DNA of 64,000 nt. Origin: Arcicella rigui. Lineage in GTDB: Bacteria; Bacteroidota; Bacteroidia; Cytophagales; Spirosomataceae. Both the position numbers and the translations under genes were made by a program. Shown one piece after another: positions 44,824 to 53,367 of this stretch. The number at the start of each line of letters is the position of its first letter. Positions within the stretch are counted from its first letter, which is position 1. The notes under the pieces were generated by a model that saw only the letters and a list, made by a program, of their open reading frames with translations, had not been told where the DNA came from and ran no database searches. The stretch lies in contig NZ_JAYFUM010000005.1 in NCBI RefSeq assembly GCF_034929435.1, positions 1-64,000 of the forward strand. Direction: 5' to 3'.

Positions 44824-45405
44824 ATGGAAAATACGAATGCAAAAACTGTAAATTATTCTCGGACAACCATAACCGAACTAATGATTCCGTCTTATGCCAA
44901 TTTTGGTGGAAAAATTCACGGAGGAATTTTACTTTCATTGATGGATAAAGTAGCTTATGTATGTGCTGCCAAACATTCGGGTACTTATGTCGTAACGGTT
45001 TCGGTTGATAACGTTGAGTTCAAGCAGCCCGTTGAAGTAGGCGAATTGGTGTCTTTACACGCTTCTGTAAACTATGTCGGAAATAGTTCATTGATTGTAG
45101 GAATAAAAGTAGTGGCTGAAAATATCAAAACTGCCAGCGTAAAACATACTAATACTTCATACTTTACGATGGTTGCCAAAGATGAAAATGGTAAATTGAC
45201 ATCTGTTCCTCCATTAATTTTAGAAAGTGACGATGATATTCGCCGTTTTTTGGAAGCTTTGAAAAGAAAAGAAATTAAGAATTCATACAAAGAATTACTT
45301 CATAATGCTAAAACGCTGATGGAAATCGACGAAAACCTTCACTTATTAGAGGCAGAACGTTGTATCGTAAAACGTGAAAAAGATATGCAAAGCGATTGGA
45401 TATAA
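44824..45405 (+). CDS. Acyl-CoA thioesterase (hotdog fold)
   Basis: 193 residues. The hotdog domain (about 15-135) has the motif NFGGKIHGGILLSLMD with Asn26 and Asp41 as likely active-site residues, as in YciA/BFIT-type acyl-CoA thioesterases. A later strand reads KHTNTSYFTMVA. A helical tail (about 140-193) rich in Glu and Lys follows; it is longer than in YciA and may aid oligomerisation. It hydrolyses acyl-CoA to free acid and CoA in the cytoplasm, with unknown chain-length preference. It is followed by a repeat spacer, then the symporter gene. Confidence 0.9.
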   Translation: MENTNAKTVNYSRTTITELMIPSYANFGGKIHGGILLSLMDKVAYVCAAKHSGTYVVTVSVDNVEFKQPVEVGELVSLHASVNYVGNSSLIVGIKVVAENIKTASVKHTNTSYFTMVAKDENGKLTSVPPLILESDDDIRRFLEALKRKEIKNSYKELLHNAKTLMEIDENLHLLEAERCIVKREKDMQSDWI

Positions 45406-45450
45406 GCTTAATTATGAGATATGAATTAGTTCATAAGAAGGATTGTGAAA

Positions 45451-45529
45451 GAATTGATGTCGGATTTCGGCTTTTTTAAATGATTATTTGAGAAGTATTT
45501 ATCCAATTTCCGAAACCCCCAATCCTAAA
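45451..45529. repeat. ATTTCGG-family repeat, degenerate copy
   Basis: The left arm GATGTCGGATTTCGGC and the right arm CCAATTTCCGAAACCCCCAATCC are imperfect complements. Flanking words ATGAATTAGTTCATAA and GAACTCATAACTTAA suggest an outer second pair. Confidence 0.6.
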
Positions 45530-45595
45530 TGCTTTAAAACTTTCTTACAAACTAACTCAAAATTCATCATTCAGAACTCATAACTTAAAACGGCT

Positions 45596-46969
45596 ATGCT
45601 CATTGGTTTTATTCTGGCATATCTTTCTATCAATCTATTCGTCGGTTGGTGGGCTTCTCGGAAAATAGTGAATACCGAAGACTTTGTTTTGGCAGGGCGA
45701 GGGCTTTCGTTGGGCTTATCGGCTATGGTAACTTTTGCTACTTGGTTTGGCTCGGAAACCATGATGGGAGCACCTTCCGAATTTATCGAACATGGCATTG
45801 CTGGCGTAATTGAAGAGCCTTTCGGAGCAGCTTTGTGTCTGATTTTGGTCGGCTTGTTTTATGCTCGTACTTTTTACAGACTTAATATTTTAACTTTTTG
45901 TGATTACTTCAAAATCCGTTTTGGGGCTACGGCAGAATTGGTTTCTGCTGTTGTGATGATTCCCTCTTACTTTGGTTGGATAGCCGCCCAATTGATTGCG
46001 ATGGGAACGGTACTGGAAGTAATTATGGGCTGGCCTTTACAAACGGGGATTTGGCTAAGTGCTTTGTTGGTGATGAGCTATACTTTAATGGGCGGTATGT
46101 GGTCTGTTTCGGTGACAGATTTCTTTCATAATATTGTACTAATCATCGGTTTGGTGATTTTATTTTTTGTTTTAGAAGAAAAAATAGGTGGTATTACTCC
46201 CGTACTAAACCAATCGCCCAAGGGATTTTTTAGTTTTGCTCCTCGTTCATTTTCTGGTCTGGGGATAGCTCAATATATCACTGCTTGGATTACCGTAGGC
46301 TTGGGTTCTATTCCGCAACAAGATATTTTTCAAAGAGTAATGGCTTCAAAAAACGAAAATACAGCCGTAAGAGCGTCAGTTCTGGCAGGTTTTTTATATA
46401 TTTCTGTTGCCTTACTTCCTTTGTTTATTGCTTTGATGGCTAAATATTTACATCCAGAATTGATGCAAAGCGACAACCGAATGCTTATCCCGAATTTAGT
46501 AATGAAGCATACCAATATTTTCTTGCAAATTCTCTTTTTCGGGGCATTGATTTCGGCTGTTTTGAGTACAACGAGCGGTGCAATCTTAGCCCCAGCATCG
46601 GTTTTAGGTGAAAATATTATCAAGCCATTTTTTCCTACACTTCCTGATAAACAATTACTTCGCATCATTCGGTTTTCGGTAGTATTAGTAACCTTTGCGA
46701 GTATCTGGATGGCTTCTTCCCGACAAGATATTTTTGAATTAGTAGGCGAATCTTCGGCATTTAGTTTGGTGTCGCTGTTTGTGCCACTCACCGTAGGTTT
46801 ATATTGGAAAAAAGCCAATGCCACTGGTTGCGTTGCCGCTATGCTTTTGGGCTTGGGCAGTTGGGCAATTTGCCATTTTGTTTACGAAACTGCCTTTCCT
46901 GCTTCGCTTATTGGATTATTTGTAAGTTTAGGAAGTATGTTTGTGGGTTCTCACATCAACCGAAACTAA
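45596..46969 (+). CDS. Sodium:solute symporter (SSS family)
   Basis: 457 residues with about 12-13 transmembrane helices. Family signatures: an N-terminal unwound region near DFVLAGRGLSLGLSAMVTFATWFGSETMMGA, the motif GLGSIPQQDIFQRVMASKN in the middle, and TTSGAILAPASVLGENI, which lines the sodium site. It couples sodium entry to uptake of an organic solute at the inner membrane. It resembles proline or pantothenate-type members, but the substrate cannot be called. No catabolic gene is adjacent. Confidence 0.92.
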   Translation: MLIGFILAYLSINLFVGWWASRKIVNTEDFVLAGRGLSLGLSAMVTFATWFGSETMMGAPSEFIEHGIAGVIEEPFGAALCLILVGLFYARTFYRLNILTFCDYFKIRFGATAELVSAVVMIPSYFGWIAAQLIAMGTVLEVIMGWPLQTGIWLSALLVMSYTLMGGMWSVSVTDFFHNIVLIIGLVILFFVLEEKIGGITPVLNQSPKGFFSFAPRSFSGLGIAQYITAWITVGLGSIPQQDIFQRVMASKNENTAVRASVLAGFLYISVALLPLFIALMAKYLHPELMQSDNRMLIPNLVMKHTNIFLQILFFGALISAVLSTTSGAILAPASVLGENIIKPFFPTLPDKQLLRIIRFSVVLVTFASIWMASSRQDIFELVGESSAFSLVSLFVPLTVGLYWKKANATGCVAAMLLGLGSWAICHFVYETAFPASLIGLFVSLGSMFVGSHINRN

Positions 46970-46999
46970 GTATTCTTGGAAACACAGGCTATTACCCAA

Positions 47000-47079
47000 A
47001 TCTTGAATCTTAAAATTCTAAAGTCCAAAAATCTTAAAGTCTAAAAAGTCTAAAATCTTGTGTCTTATATCTTCTTAAC
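47000..47079. repeat. GACTTTAGG-family repeat, copy 1
   Basis: Words AATCTTGAATCTTAAAATTC, TAAAGTCC, AATCTTAAAGTC and TAAAAAGTC follow the symporter stop. The reverse complements (GACTTTAGGA) appear at 51518-51600, so the two loci carry opposite arms of one family. Confidence 0.6.
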
Positions 47080-47160
47080 AAATACATCATTTTGAAGGCA
47101 AGCTAAACTTGTCTATTTTTACTCAACAAACGTTTATCAACTTAATCCACAAAAAAAACG

Positions 47161-47697
47161 ATGAAAATTTTAAAAGTTGTTCTGATAATTCTGGCAATTT
47201 TAGCATCTGCTGCCCTTTTATTTAGGTTTTATTATACCAAATCTTTCAGTCCATCTGCCACAGCCGAGTATGAAAAAAATGGATTAAGTATCACAATTGA
47301 TTACTGCCAGCCATCGAAAAAAGGGCGTTTGATTTTTGGCGAACAAAGTTCAAAAGCCTTAGTTCCTTATGGAAAATGGTGGAGAACAGGAGCAAACGAA
47401 GCAACTACCATAAAGTTTTCAAAAGATGTTCTTTTTGCAGGAAAACCCCTAAAAGCAGGTACTTATACACTTTTTACCATTCCTGAAAAAACAGATTGGA
47501 CTGCCATCATCAATTCAGAAGTAGGACAATGGGGATTATCTTATAACGATAAAAAAGATGTGTTAAGAGTACCAGTACCTTCTATTCAGCAATCTGATTC
47601 AATAGAAAAATTCACTATTGATTTCAGTGAAAAACCAGAGGGCGTTGATATTATCTTGCGTTGGGATACTACCAAAGTGATTATTCCTGTGAAGTAA
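47161..47697 (+). CDS. DUF2911 membrane-anchored protein
   Basis: 178 residues. An N-terminal hydrophobic helix (about 5-23) anchors or exports it. The DUF2911 domain follows with its conserved segments: SITIDYCQPSKKGRLIFG, LVPYGKWWRTGANEATTI, LKAGTYTLFTIPEK and WGLSYND. The domain is widespread in secreted Bacteroidota proteins and its role is unknown. It is a single gene, preceded by a repeat-filled spacer and convergent with the MazF-type pair. Confidence 0.9.
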   Translation: MKILKVVLIILAILASAALLFRFYYTKSFSPSATAEYEKNGLSITIDYCQPSKKGRLIFGEQSSKALVPYGKWWRTGANEATTIKFSKDVLFAGKPLKAGTYTLFTIPEKTDWTAIINSEVGQWGLSYNDKKDVLRVPVPSIQQSDSIEKFTIDFSEKPEGVDIILRWDTTKVIIPVK

Positions 47698-47738
47698 TGT
47701 TTTACCTCGTTTCACTGTTCGCAGTGAAATGAGGTAAT

Positions 47739-48077
47739 CTACATATCCAACACTTTCTTAATAGCTTCTTTAATTTCGTCGAGCGTATTGTCATCAATAT
47801 TTCCAAGTTTTTTAATAAGTCTTTCTTGTGAGAGAGAACGTATTTGAAAACAATCAGCAGAGGAAATTTTGGAAAGTCCATTAATTTCAGAAGGTTCAAT
47901 TTTTACCATCCACGGAGCAATATTATAGCGGTCTTTCCAATCGGTAATAGGTACAACAACTCTCAAAGGTAGTTTGCCTAATCTATTGTCATTGATAATA
48001 ATAGCAGGTCTTTTCTTTTGTATTTCAGCTCCTTTTGTAGGGTCGAGGTCTATGAGCCAAATTTCACCTTGTTTCAT
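47739..48077 (-). CDS. MazF/PemK-type endoribonuclease toxin
   Basis: 112 residues from the start at 48077, where MKQGEIWLIDLDPTKGAEI opens the MazF fold; the longer frame to 48095 adds six residues of no family character. Hallmarks are GEIWLIDLDPTKG, KKRPAIIINDN and VVVPITDW (central strand with Thr). Such toxins cut mRNA at short sites when the antitoxin is lost. The start codon lies inside the 3' end of the antitoxin gene (14-bp overlap), the usual toxin-antitoxin coupling. The C-terminal helix has the DEIKEAIKKVLDM ending common in active members. Confidence 0.9.
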   Translation of the reverse strand: MKQGEIWLIDLDPTKGAEIQKKRPAIIINDNRLGKLPLRVVVPITDWKDRYNIAPWMVKIEPSEINGLSKISSADCFQIRSLSQERLIKKLGNIDDNTLDEIKEAIKKVLDM

Positions 48078-48276
48078 AAAAATTTTCAAAATCAAGTGAA
48101 GTAAATACAGTTAGTTCTTTATCGTTTACATAGTCATCATAAAGCTCATTTGCAGCAAGTTCCATTTGTTGTTGCATTTCTTCTTTTTTGATAGATTTTA
48201 ATGTTTCTTCTATCACATAAAACCTTTTCGTCAGTGGTAGGCGTTGGATTTCTTGTATTAAATCTAATGTTTGCAT
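48064..48276 (-). CDS. Antitoxin partner of the MazF-type toxin
   Basis: 70 residues. The N-terminal part MQTLDLIQEIQRLPLTKRFYVIEETLKSIKK is helical and does not look like the AbrB-type MazE fold or ribbon-helix-helix PemI. The acidic C-terminus (ANELYDDYVNDKELTVF) is typical of the disordered toxin-wrapping part. It precedes and overlaps the toxin gene, so assignment as antitoxin rests on position, size and charge. DNA-binding autoregulation is likely but unproven. Confidence 0.75.
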   Translation of the reverse strand: MQTLDLIQEIQRLPLTKRFYVIEETLKSIKKEEMQQQMELAANELYDDYVNDKELTVFTSLDFENFYETR

Positions 48277-48683
48277 TGGCTAAAAAATTAAATAGTGATT
48301 TTACATATTATTTAATACATCTTTAAGCTTTAATTGAAATAGCTTTCAATGTTGTAAAGGTTCAATATAAGCAAAGTTTATCAATACTGGAAAAGTATTA
48401 GGCAAATCATTACTTCATTGCCTACTAATAATACTTTATTTTTAATCGAATGTATTACAAACTAATCTTTTTTCAAATCTTAATATCAGATTAATTTATA
48501 TTGCCAGTTTCATACATTTAGACGATATAGTACTTCTAAAATATAGACATTGTTATTAAACAACTGGGGATACTTGTTAACATTGGCGTGCTTAACTAAA
48601 AACAAAAACGGCTGTACTTTTAAGTACAGCCGTTTTTGTTTTTAGTTACTTCAATCTGTAAGTGATGAATTATTTCATCGTTA
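48277..48683. other. Spacer with a very strong terminator
   Basis: About 400 bp of AT-rich DNA. It contains the promoter side of the toxin-antitoxin pair and the large palindrome at 48594-48647. No ORF is supported. Confidence 0.6.
48594..48647. terminator. Terminator with perfect 26-bp arms
   Basis: Arms 48594-48619 and 48622-48647 are perfect complements around a 2-bp loop. The GC core CGGCTGTACTT is flanked by AACTAAAAACAAAAA. A- and T-rich flanks inside the arms make it work in either direction. It lies 37 bp beyond the stop of the minus-strand ATP-grasp gene. Confidence 0.92.
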
Positions 48684-49820
48684 TTACGCTATCTTAAAGA
48701 AGTCTTTGTACAGTTTAGTGAAAATGCGTTTGAAGAGTTTGGTATCGTAAAAAGGCATAAAACGCCAGTAGCCTTTGTAATTAAATGCCCAACGGAGAAA
48801 ACCTTTTAGGTCTTTATTCTTCATGCAACGTCTAACATCTCTGTCGAAAATAGCAATTTCAAGTCTTTCATTGACTGGTGTAGTTTTGGGGAACTCACCA
48901 ATAATTTTGCCACTCATAATTTGCTTAACTCCTTCCGACATATCATTTTCCATAAATTTCGAATAAGGCATCCAAGAGTTTGAACGCAAATCGGTTTCTA
49001 TCAAGTAAAACAAATTTCTTTCTTTATGATAGATATACTGAATACTTCCCAAGCCACTAATTCCAAAGCTTTCACCCAGTTTTTTGAGTTGTAGGGCTAA
49101 ATCTGCATCTTGATAGTAAATTCTGCGAGTGGTAAACGAGAATTTATCCGTCATATAAGACAAAATCGTAGAGCAATTATAGCTTACTAATTGTCCATTA
49201 TAGAAAAGAGCTTCTACGCCAATATCTTCGCCAACAATAAATTCCTGTAAAACAAGATTCTTTTTGCTAAGTACTTTATCTAAACAAGCCTGAAATTCAT
49301 TGATGGTAGCACAGTACTGAATACCCAAGCCAGAAAAACTAAAGTCTTCTTTCAATAAAATCGGGAAATCAAGATTTTGGGCAATGTAGTCTAAAGAAAG
49401 GTCTTCGGTATAATTGATAAACCTCGGAGTAGTAATGTTGTATCTGGTACAAGCATTAGACATTCCGATTTTTGAAGATAATACTTCACGGTTTTCAATC
49501 TTTTTAATCGGCAAAAGCCTATCAATAAGTAGTTGGTCATCACCAATAAAGTTGTTCATCAACTTCAAGGTAAACTCATCAAGTAGCAGAATCCAATTGT
49601 AATTGTCTGTATTTTTTCTAACATAATCAGCTAAATGATACTTGAAATTTTCTTCGTCGTCAGGTGCTTCAATCCAATTATCATGAAATCGGTTACTCCT
49701 AAGCCAAGATTCTTCCGAACAAAAAACATCAACAATACAACCTGCTCTTTTAAAGATTGAGGGGATTTCGGCGGTCGAATCAAAGAAATGTCCGACAGAA
49801 GCAAGTAAAACTTTATACAT
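48684..49820 (-). CDS. ATP-grasp domain protein
   Basis: 378 residues. The N-terminal Rossmann-like part (about 1-115) begins MYKVLLASVGHFFDSTAEIP. The ATP-grasp core (about 120-300) has FPILLKEDFSFSGLGIQYC, LVLQEFIVGEDIGVEALF and a metal-binding FYLIETDLRSNSW near 270-285. A basic C-terminal region rich in Lys, Arg and Phe follows. Such proteins join a carboxylate to an amine or thiol using ATP; related ones occur in peptide, lipid or polysaccharide modification. No partner genes help to define the substrate. It is flanked by a strong terminator and a long spacer. Confidence 0.8.
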   Translation of the reverse strand: MYKVLLASVGHFFDSTAEIPSIFKRAGCIVDVFCSEESWLRSNRFHDNWIEAPDDEENFKYHLADYVRKNTDNYNWILLLDEFTLKLMNNFIGDDQLLIDRLLPIKKIENREVLSSKIGMSNACTRYNITTPRFINYTEDLSLDYIAQNLDFPILLKEDFSFSGLGIQYCATINEFQACLDKVLSKKNLVLQEFIVGEDIGVEALFYNGQLVSYNCSTILSYMTDKFSFTTRRIYYQDADLALQLKKLGESFGISGLGSIQYIYHKERNLFYLIETDLRSNSWMPYSKFMENDMSEGVKQIMSGKIIGEFPKTTPVNERLEIAIFDRDVRRCMKNKDLKGFLRWAFNYKGYWRFMPFYDTKLFKRIFTKLYKDFFKIA

Positions 49821-50309
49821 ACAGAGTTTGGCTAAAAATTATAGATTCAGTAAAAATCATCTATAAACAGAAGATGAGCTTAGGCAAATATTCAACACAT
49901 CAAATATATGTAAAAAAAATAAATTGATGAAGAAGTAAAAAATTATTTTAAGTGCGTTAAAATCTTTATGAGTAATATAAGTATAGCTCAAAGCTTTTGC
50001 CTCGCATCTTTTTGCTAATTGAGCAATGAGTACTTTATTTTTTGAGTATAAATTAAGAATACTACCATTAATAACAAGTTGCTCTACTTTCCACACAAAG
50101 TGATTAATATTTTTACAATTGATTACAATATTTTGAAAAATTGTATTTTTAAGCTTAATTCAATAAAAAAATGATTGATAATTGAGTTTCGTAGAGGAAT
50201 TTTATCGCCAACTCTTTTTAGTGAAGTTTACAGCTATTTTTTTAATAAAAACTCAATTATTTCAAAAAAGAAGCCTCTCGATCTATTGATATAATTTTTC
50301 ATCAACAAT
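49821..50309. other. Spacer without supported gene
   Basis: About 490 bp of AT-rich DNA between divergent genes. A minus-strand frame at 49857-50096 (79 codons) is open, but its composition and hydrophobic tail match shadow frames in AT-rich DNA. No repeat or hairpin was recognised. Confidence 0.5.
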
Positions 50310-51509
50310 ATGATTCGTAAACATAAAAATAGATACTTCATTGGTGTGCTAATGGCGATATTGATTATCACTGTTAATCAGTTTTTTATTCAGTATTGGC
50401 TTTATCAGAAAAAAGAAGATTCTAAAGTAATTAATATTTCGGGGCGACAGCGGATGCTTAGTCAGAAACTAAACCTTGAGATTTTCAAACTTTTTCATCA
50501 GCAGATTTCTTTGTCGGATATTCAAAAAACCTATCAGCTTTGGCGAAAAGCACATTATGCTTTGCTCAATGGTGATGCTGATTTGAAGATTCATGCTATC
50601 AAAAATGAGGAAGCTCGTAAAATGCTTAGAGAACTTTCACCAAGAATTGATTTTGTTGGAAGACATTTACAGGATAAAATTGACTTAGGAATTATTAGTC
50701 AATTGAGCGAGAATCAAGCGGCTTTTTTGGTGGAAATGGACGACACTGTGAAAAAATTAGAACAAGAAGCCGACCATAAACTTTGGCTTATTGTTGTGAT
50801 TGAAGTAGTGCTGGCTTTGTTTTCGATAAGTATTATTGTGGTTGAAATTATTTATATTTTTCAACCTATTGAAAGAAAACTCCTCCAGATTATCAAAGAA
50901 TTGGAAAGTTCTGAACGTAAATTATTGGCTATTCTAAACAGTTCGCCAGATTCTAATATCTTCATTGGCCCCGATTATAAAATCATCAATTTTAATAAAT
51001 CTGCCGAAGAAAGTGTCCGACTTTCACATAAGTTACAAATCAAAATTGGGGATGATTTCAGGAATTATTTACTGAATGGTATGGAGTATTCGTTTTTTGA
51101 ATCTTTCAGAGAAGCCATGAAGGGTGAAATCGTAGGAAAGGAAACGCAGATGAAAATCAACCAAAAAATGGTTTGGTTTAAACTTCGTTATTTTCCTGTG
51201 TACGACAATGCACAGCAAATTATTGGTGTTTCTTTCAACGCCACCAATATCAACGAACGCAAAAAGGCTGAAATGAAAATCAAGGAGCAATTGAGTATTC
51301 TTAATGATATCGCTTGGCAACAGTCGCATTTAGTCAGAAGCCCAGTGGCTAATATGTTGGGTTTTACACATTTGCTTTTAAACAAAGAGTATATGATTAG
51401 TGATGATGAAAAATCTGATTTTATCAAAAATCTGGAGGAAGAAGCCCAGAGACTTGATAAAATCATTAAAGAAATCGTTGCAAAAACGCATTCGGTTTAT
51501 CAGAAGTAG
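50310..51509 (+). CDS. Membrane PAS sensor with orphan HisKA-like domain
   Basis: 399 residues. Transmembrane helices at about 11-31 and 159-184 flank a periplasmic helical sensor carrying ISGRQRMLSQKL, the type IV pilus/nitrate-sensor (PilJ-like) signature. A PAS domain (about 205-320) follows. The end (about 325-395) resembles a HisKA dimerisation helix pair with His340 in QQSHLVRSPVANMLGF, but the catalytic ATPase domain is absent and the gene stops normally. It may pass a signal to another kinase or a receiver, or act as a dimer module. No regulator is adjacent. Confidence 0.85.
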   Translation: MIRKHKNRYFIGVLMAILIITVNQFFIQYWLYQKKEDSKVINISGRQRMLSQKLNLEIFKLFHQQISLSDIQKTYQLWRKAHYALLNGDADLKIHAIKNEEARKMLRELSPRIDFVGRHLQDKIDLGIISQLSENQAAFLVEMDDTVKKLEQEADHKLWLIVVIEVVLALFSISIIVVEIIYIFQPIERKLLQIIKELESSERKLLAILNSSPDSNIFIGPDYKIINFNKSAEESVRLSHKLQIKIGDDFRNYLLNGMEYSFFESFREAMKGEIVGKETQMKINQKMVWFKLRYFPVYDNAQQIIGVSFNATNINERKKAEMKIKEQLSILNDIAWQQSHLVRSPVANMLGFTHLLLNKEYMISDDEKSDFIKNLEEEAQRLDKIIKEIVAKTHSVYQK

Positions 51510-51517
51510 GTTTTTGG

Positions 51518-51600
51518 GGGACTATAAGACTTTAGGACTATAAGACTTTAGGATTTTGGACTTTAGATTAAAGATACAAGATACAAGACTTTAGGGTTTT
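51518..51600. repeat. GACTTTAGG-family repeat, copy 2
   Basis: Near-exact direct words ACTATAAGACTTTAGG occur twice in succession, then GATTTTGGACTTTAG and AGATACAAGATACAAGACTTTAGGG. It starts about 10 bp after the PAS sensor stop. Confidence 0.75.
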
Positions 51601-51612
51601 AGAAATTCTATA

Positions 51613-51650
51613 TATCCGACATCTGAAATCTGACATCCGACATCCCCAAT
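51613..51650. repeat. ATTTCGG-family repeat, single arm
   Basis: Words TATCCGACATCTGAAATC and TGACATCCGACATCC match the right arms of the ATTTCGG family. The expected left arm is missing and a GACTTTAGG element occupies its place, so this is a chimeric spacer. Confidence 0.6.
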
Positions 51651-51670
51651 CAAAAATTCTAAAATAAATT

Positions 51671-53206
51671 CTATTCCCAATTTTTTTGCTCTTCTTCGAT
51701 GTCTTCTTTCAAGAAATGATTGATGGGTACTTTGGCATTCTTGAGGTAATAAATACTTGTGCCATATTCACGGGCAAAATGGTTGTCGATTTTACTTTCT
51801 AATGATACCGCTTCAAAAAGTGGTCGTTCTTTTTCTCTGTTTTTATCATCGTCGTCAGCATTTTGTATTAGAATAATATTTTTGATTATGACTTTATCTA
51901 AAGCCGGAAACCAATTGATATAATCTGCATTCACCGTAACGGCTTTTATCTGCTTAAATCTTGAGTAATAATTGATAGCTCCCGCTTGTCCATAATTATC
52001 ACAAAGTACTAAAGTGTGGGCTTTGTCTGGAATTTGTTCATAAATCTTATCTACTTTTTGTGCCAGTTCTTTCCATCCGAGCATATCCGCAAAATCTTGT
52101 GGTAGTGTATGATTTTCACCGTCTTCCCATTTTAGCAAATCAAAATCTTTGAAAGACTGAGCTTTTTGTTCTATTTCCGCAGGACTCAGTACTGGAAAAG
52201 CTACTTTGATAACAGGAATAAAAAGCCCGACAATCAACAAAAGCACCAAAGGACGCACATAGACTTTCCAAGAATCTTTCAGCAAATATTCGATATATAC
52301 CGCACCAAAAGCAAAAAATATCGGATACAAGCCAATGGCATAATAAGCTTTGGCTTTGAGATATACAAAAAGGAGTAAGGTAAAGACAAAAGCAAAGACA
52401 AAAACCTGAAATTTTTTGAAAGGTTGATACCTAAAAAAGGCGATAAAAGCGATAATTAACACAAAAAATGAATTGAAAAAAAAGAGTATTTGTTCTTTCA
52501 GAAAGTCGATTCTATTTACATTGACTAATTGTATTTTAGAAAGAAGTTCTAAATGATAAAACACAGGAAAATGATGATGATATTGCCAAAAAAGATTGGG
52601 GAGAATCAAGAAAAAACCCATTAGAATAGCTAAATAGAGTTCGGTACTCAAGAAAACTTTACGATGTTCTGAAATCAATAAAGCTGGCACTAAGCCTATC
52701 AACATAAACACAATATTGTATTTATTTAAGAAGCCAAGAGAAAAAATAAAGACTATGTACCAAAGCCATTGATTCTTTTGTGTAATGATGTACTTTAGCA
52801 AAAAGAAATAAACGGCAGTCCAAGCAAGAACATCAAAAGAGTTGGGTTGAAAAAGTGTATTGATGCGTAAAATGGCGGAAAAAATAATGGCAAAAGCCCC
52901 AACCAACAAAGCAAAAATACCACCGCCAAGGGCTTCGATGCTTTTCCAAACCAGCAGTAAAGTAAGAGTACCGAAAAGAGCGGGAAAAAACTTTACCCAA
53001 AAAACACTGTTTCCTAAAGAAAGTATCAAATAAGAAATCCAAGAAGTAAAGGGCGGAACAGATAAATATCCCCAAGCCAAATGATGAGCTTGGTCGAGAT
53101 GCAAATATTCATCTCGATGTAAGTCATAACCAGCATTAATTAAAGTATATTGGAGAATAAACTTCAATAAAATACAAAAACAAAGTATTAAAGTTTTGAT
53201 TTTCAT
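51671..53206 (-). CDS. Glycosyltransferase family 39-like membrane protein
   Basis: 511 residues with about 10-12 transmembrane helices. The first loop has DLHRDEYLHLDQAHHLAWGYLSVPP, matching the acidic catalytic motif of PMT/ArnT-type lipid-linked sugar transferases. The C-terminal third (about 350-500) is a soluble periplasmic domain with TLVLCDNYGQAGAINYYSRF. These enzymes move a sugar from a polyprenyl-phosphate carrier to protein, lipid A or another acceptor at the outer face of the inner membrane. No carrier-synthesis gene is adjacent, so donor and acceptor are unknown. Confidence 0.9.
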   Translation of the reverse strand: MKIKTLILCFCILLKFILQYTLINAGYDLHRDEYLHLDQAHHLAWGYLSVPPFTSWISYLILSLGNSVFWVKFFPALFGTLTLLLVWKSIEALGGGIFALLVGAFAIIFSAILRINTLFQPNSFDVLAWTAVYFFLLKYIITQKNQWLWYIVFIFSLGFLNKYNIVFMLIGLVPALLISEHRKVFLSTELYLAILMGFFLILPNLFWQYHHHFPVFYHLELLSKIQLVNVNRIDFLKEQILFFFNSFFVLIIAFIAFFRYQPFKKFQVFVFAFVFTLLLFVYLKAKAYYAIGLYPIFFAFGAVYIEYLLKDSWKVYVRPLVLLLIVGLFIPVIKVAFPVLSPAEIEQKAQSFKDFDLLKWEDGENHTLPQDFADMLGWKELAQKVDKIYEQIPDKAHTLVLCDNYGQAGAINYYSRFKQIKAVTVNADYINWFPALDKVIIKNIILIQNADDDDKNREKERPLFEAVSLESKIDNHFAREYGTSIYYLKNAKVPINHFLKEDIEEEQKNWE

Positions 53207-53367
53207 AGTATTGTAGGGGTTTTGAGGAAGGCTTCAGATTTGAGCATGGAAGTTATAGAAAAATTCTATTAAAAACGATTATTCTTTCTTATTGCCAAAG
53301 GTTGTGCATACTATTTTTAGAAAATATCTATTTTTACTTATCACATTTACAGAGCATCGCAAAAACC

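Noticed and set aside
49857..50096. 79-residue minus-strand frame in the spacer before the PAS sensor
   Set aside because: No domain, and the hydrophobic tail fits shadow coding in AT-rich DNA. Nothing in the neighbourhood supports it.
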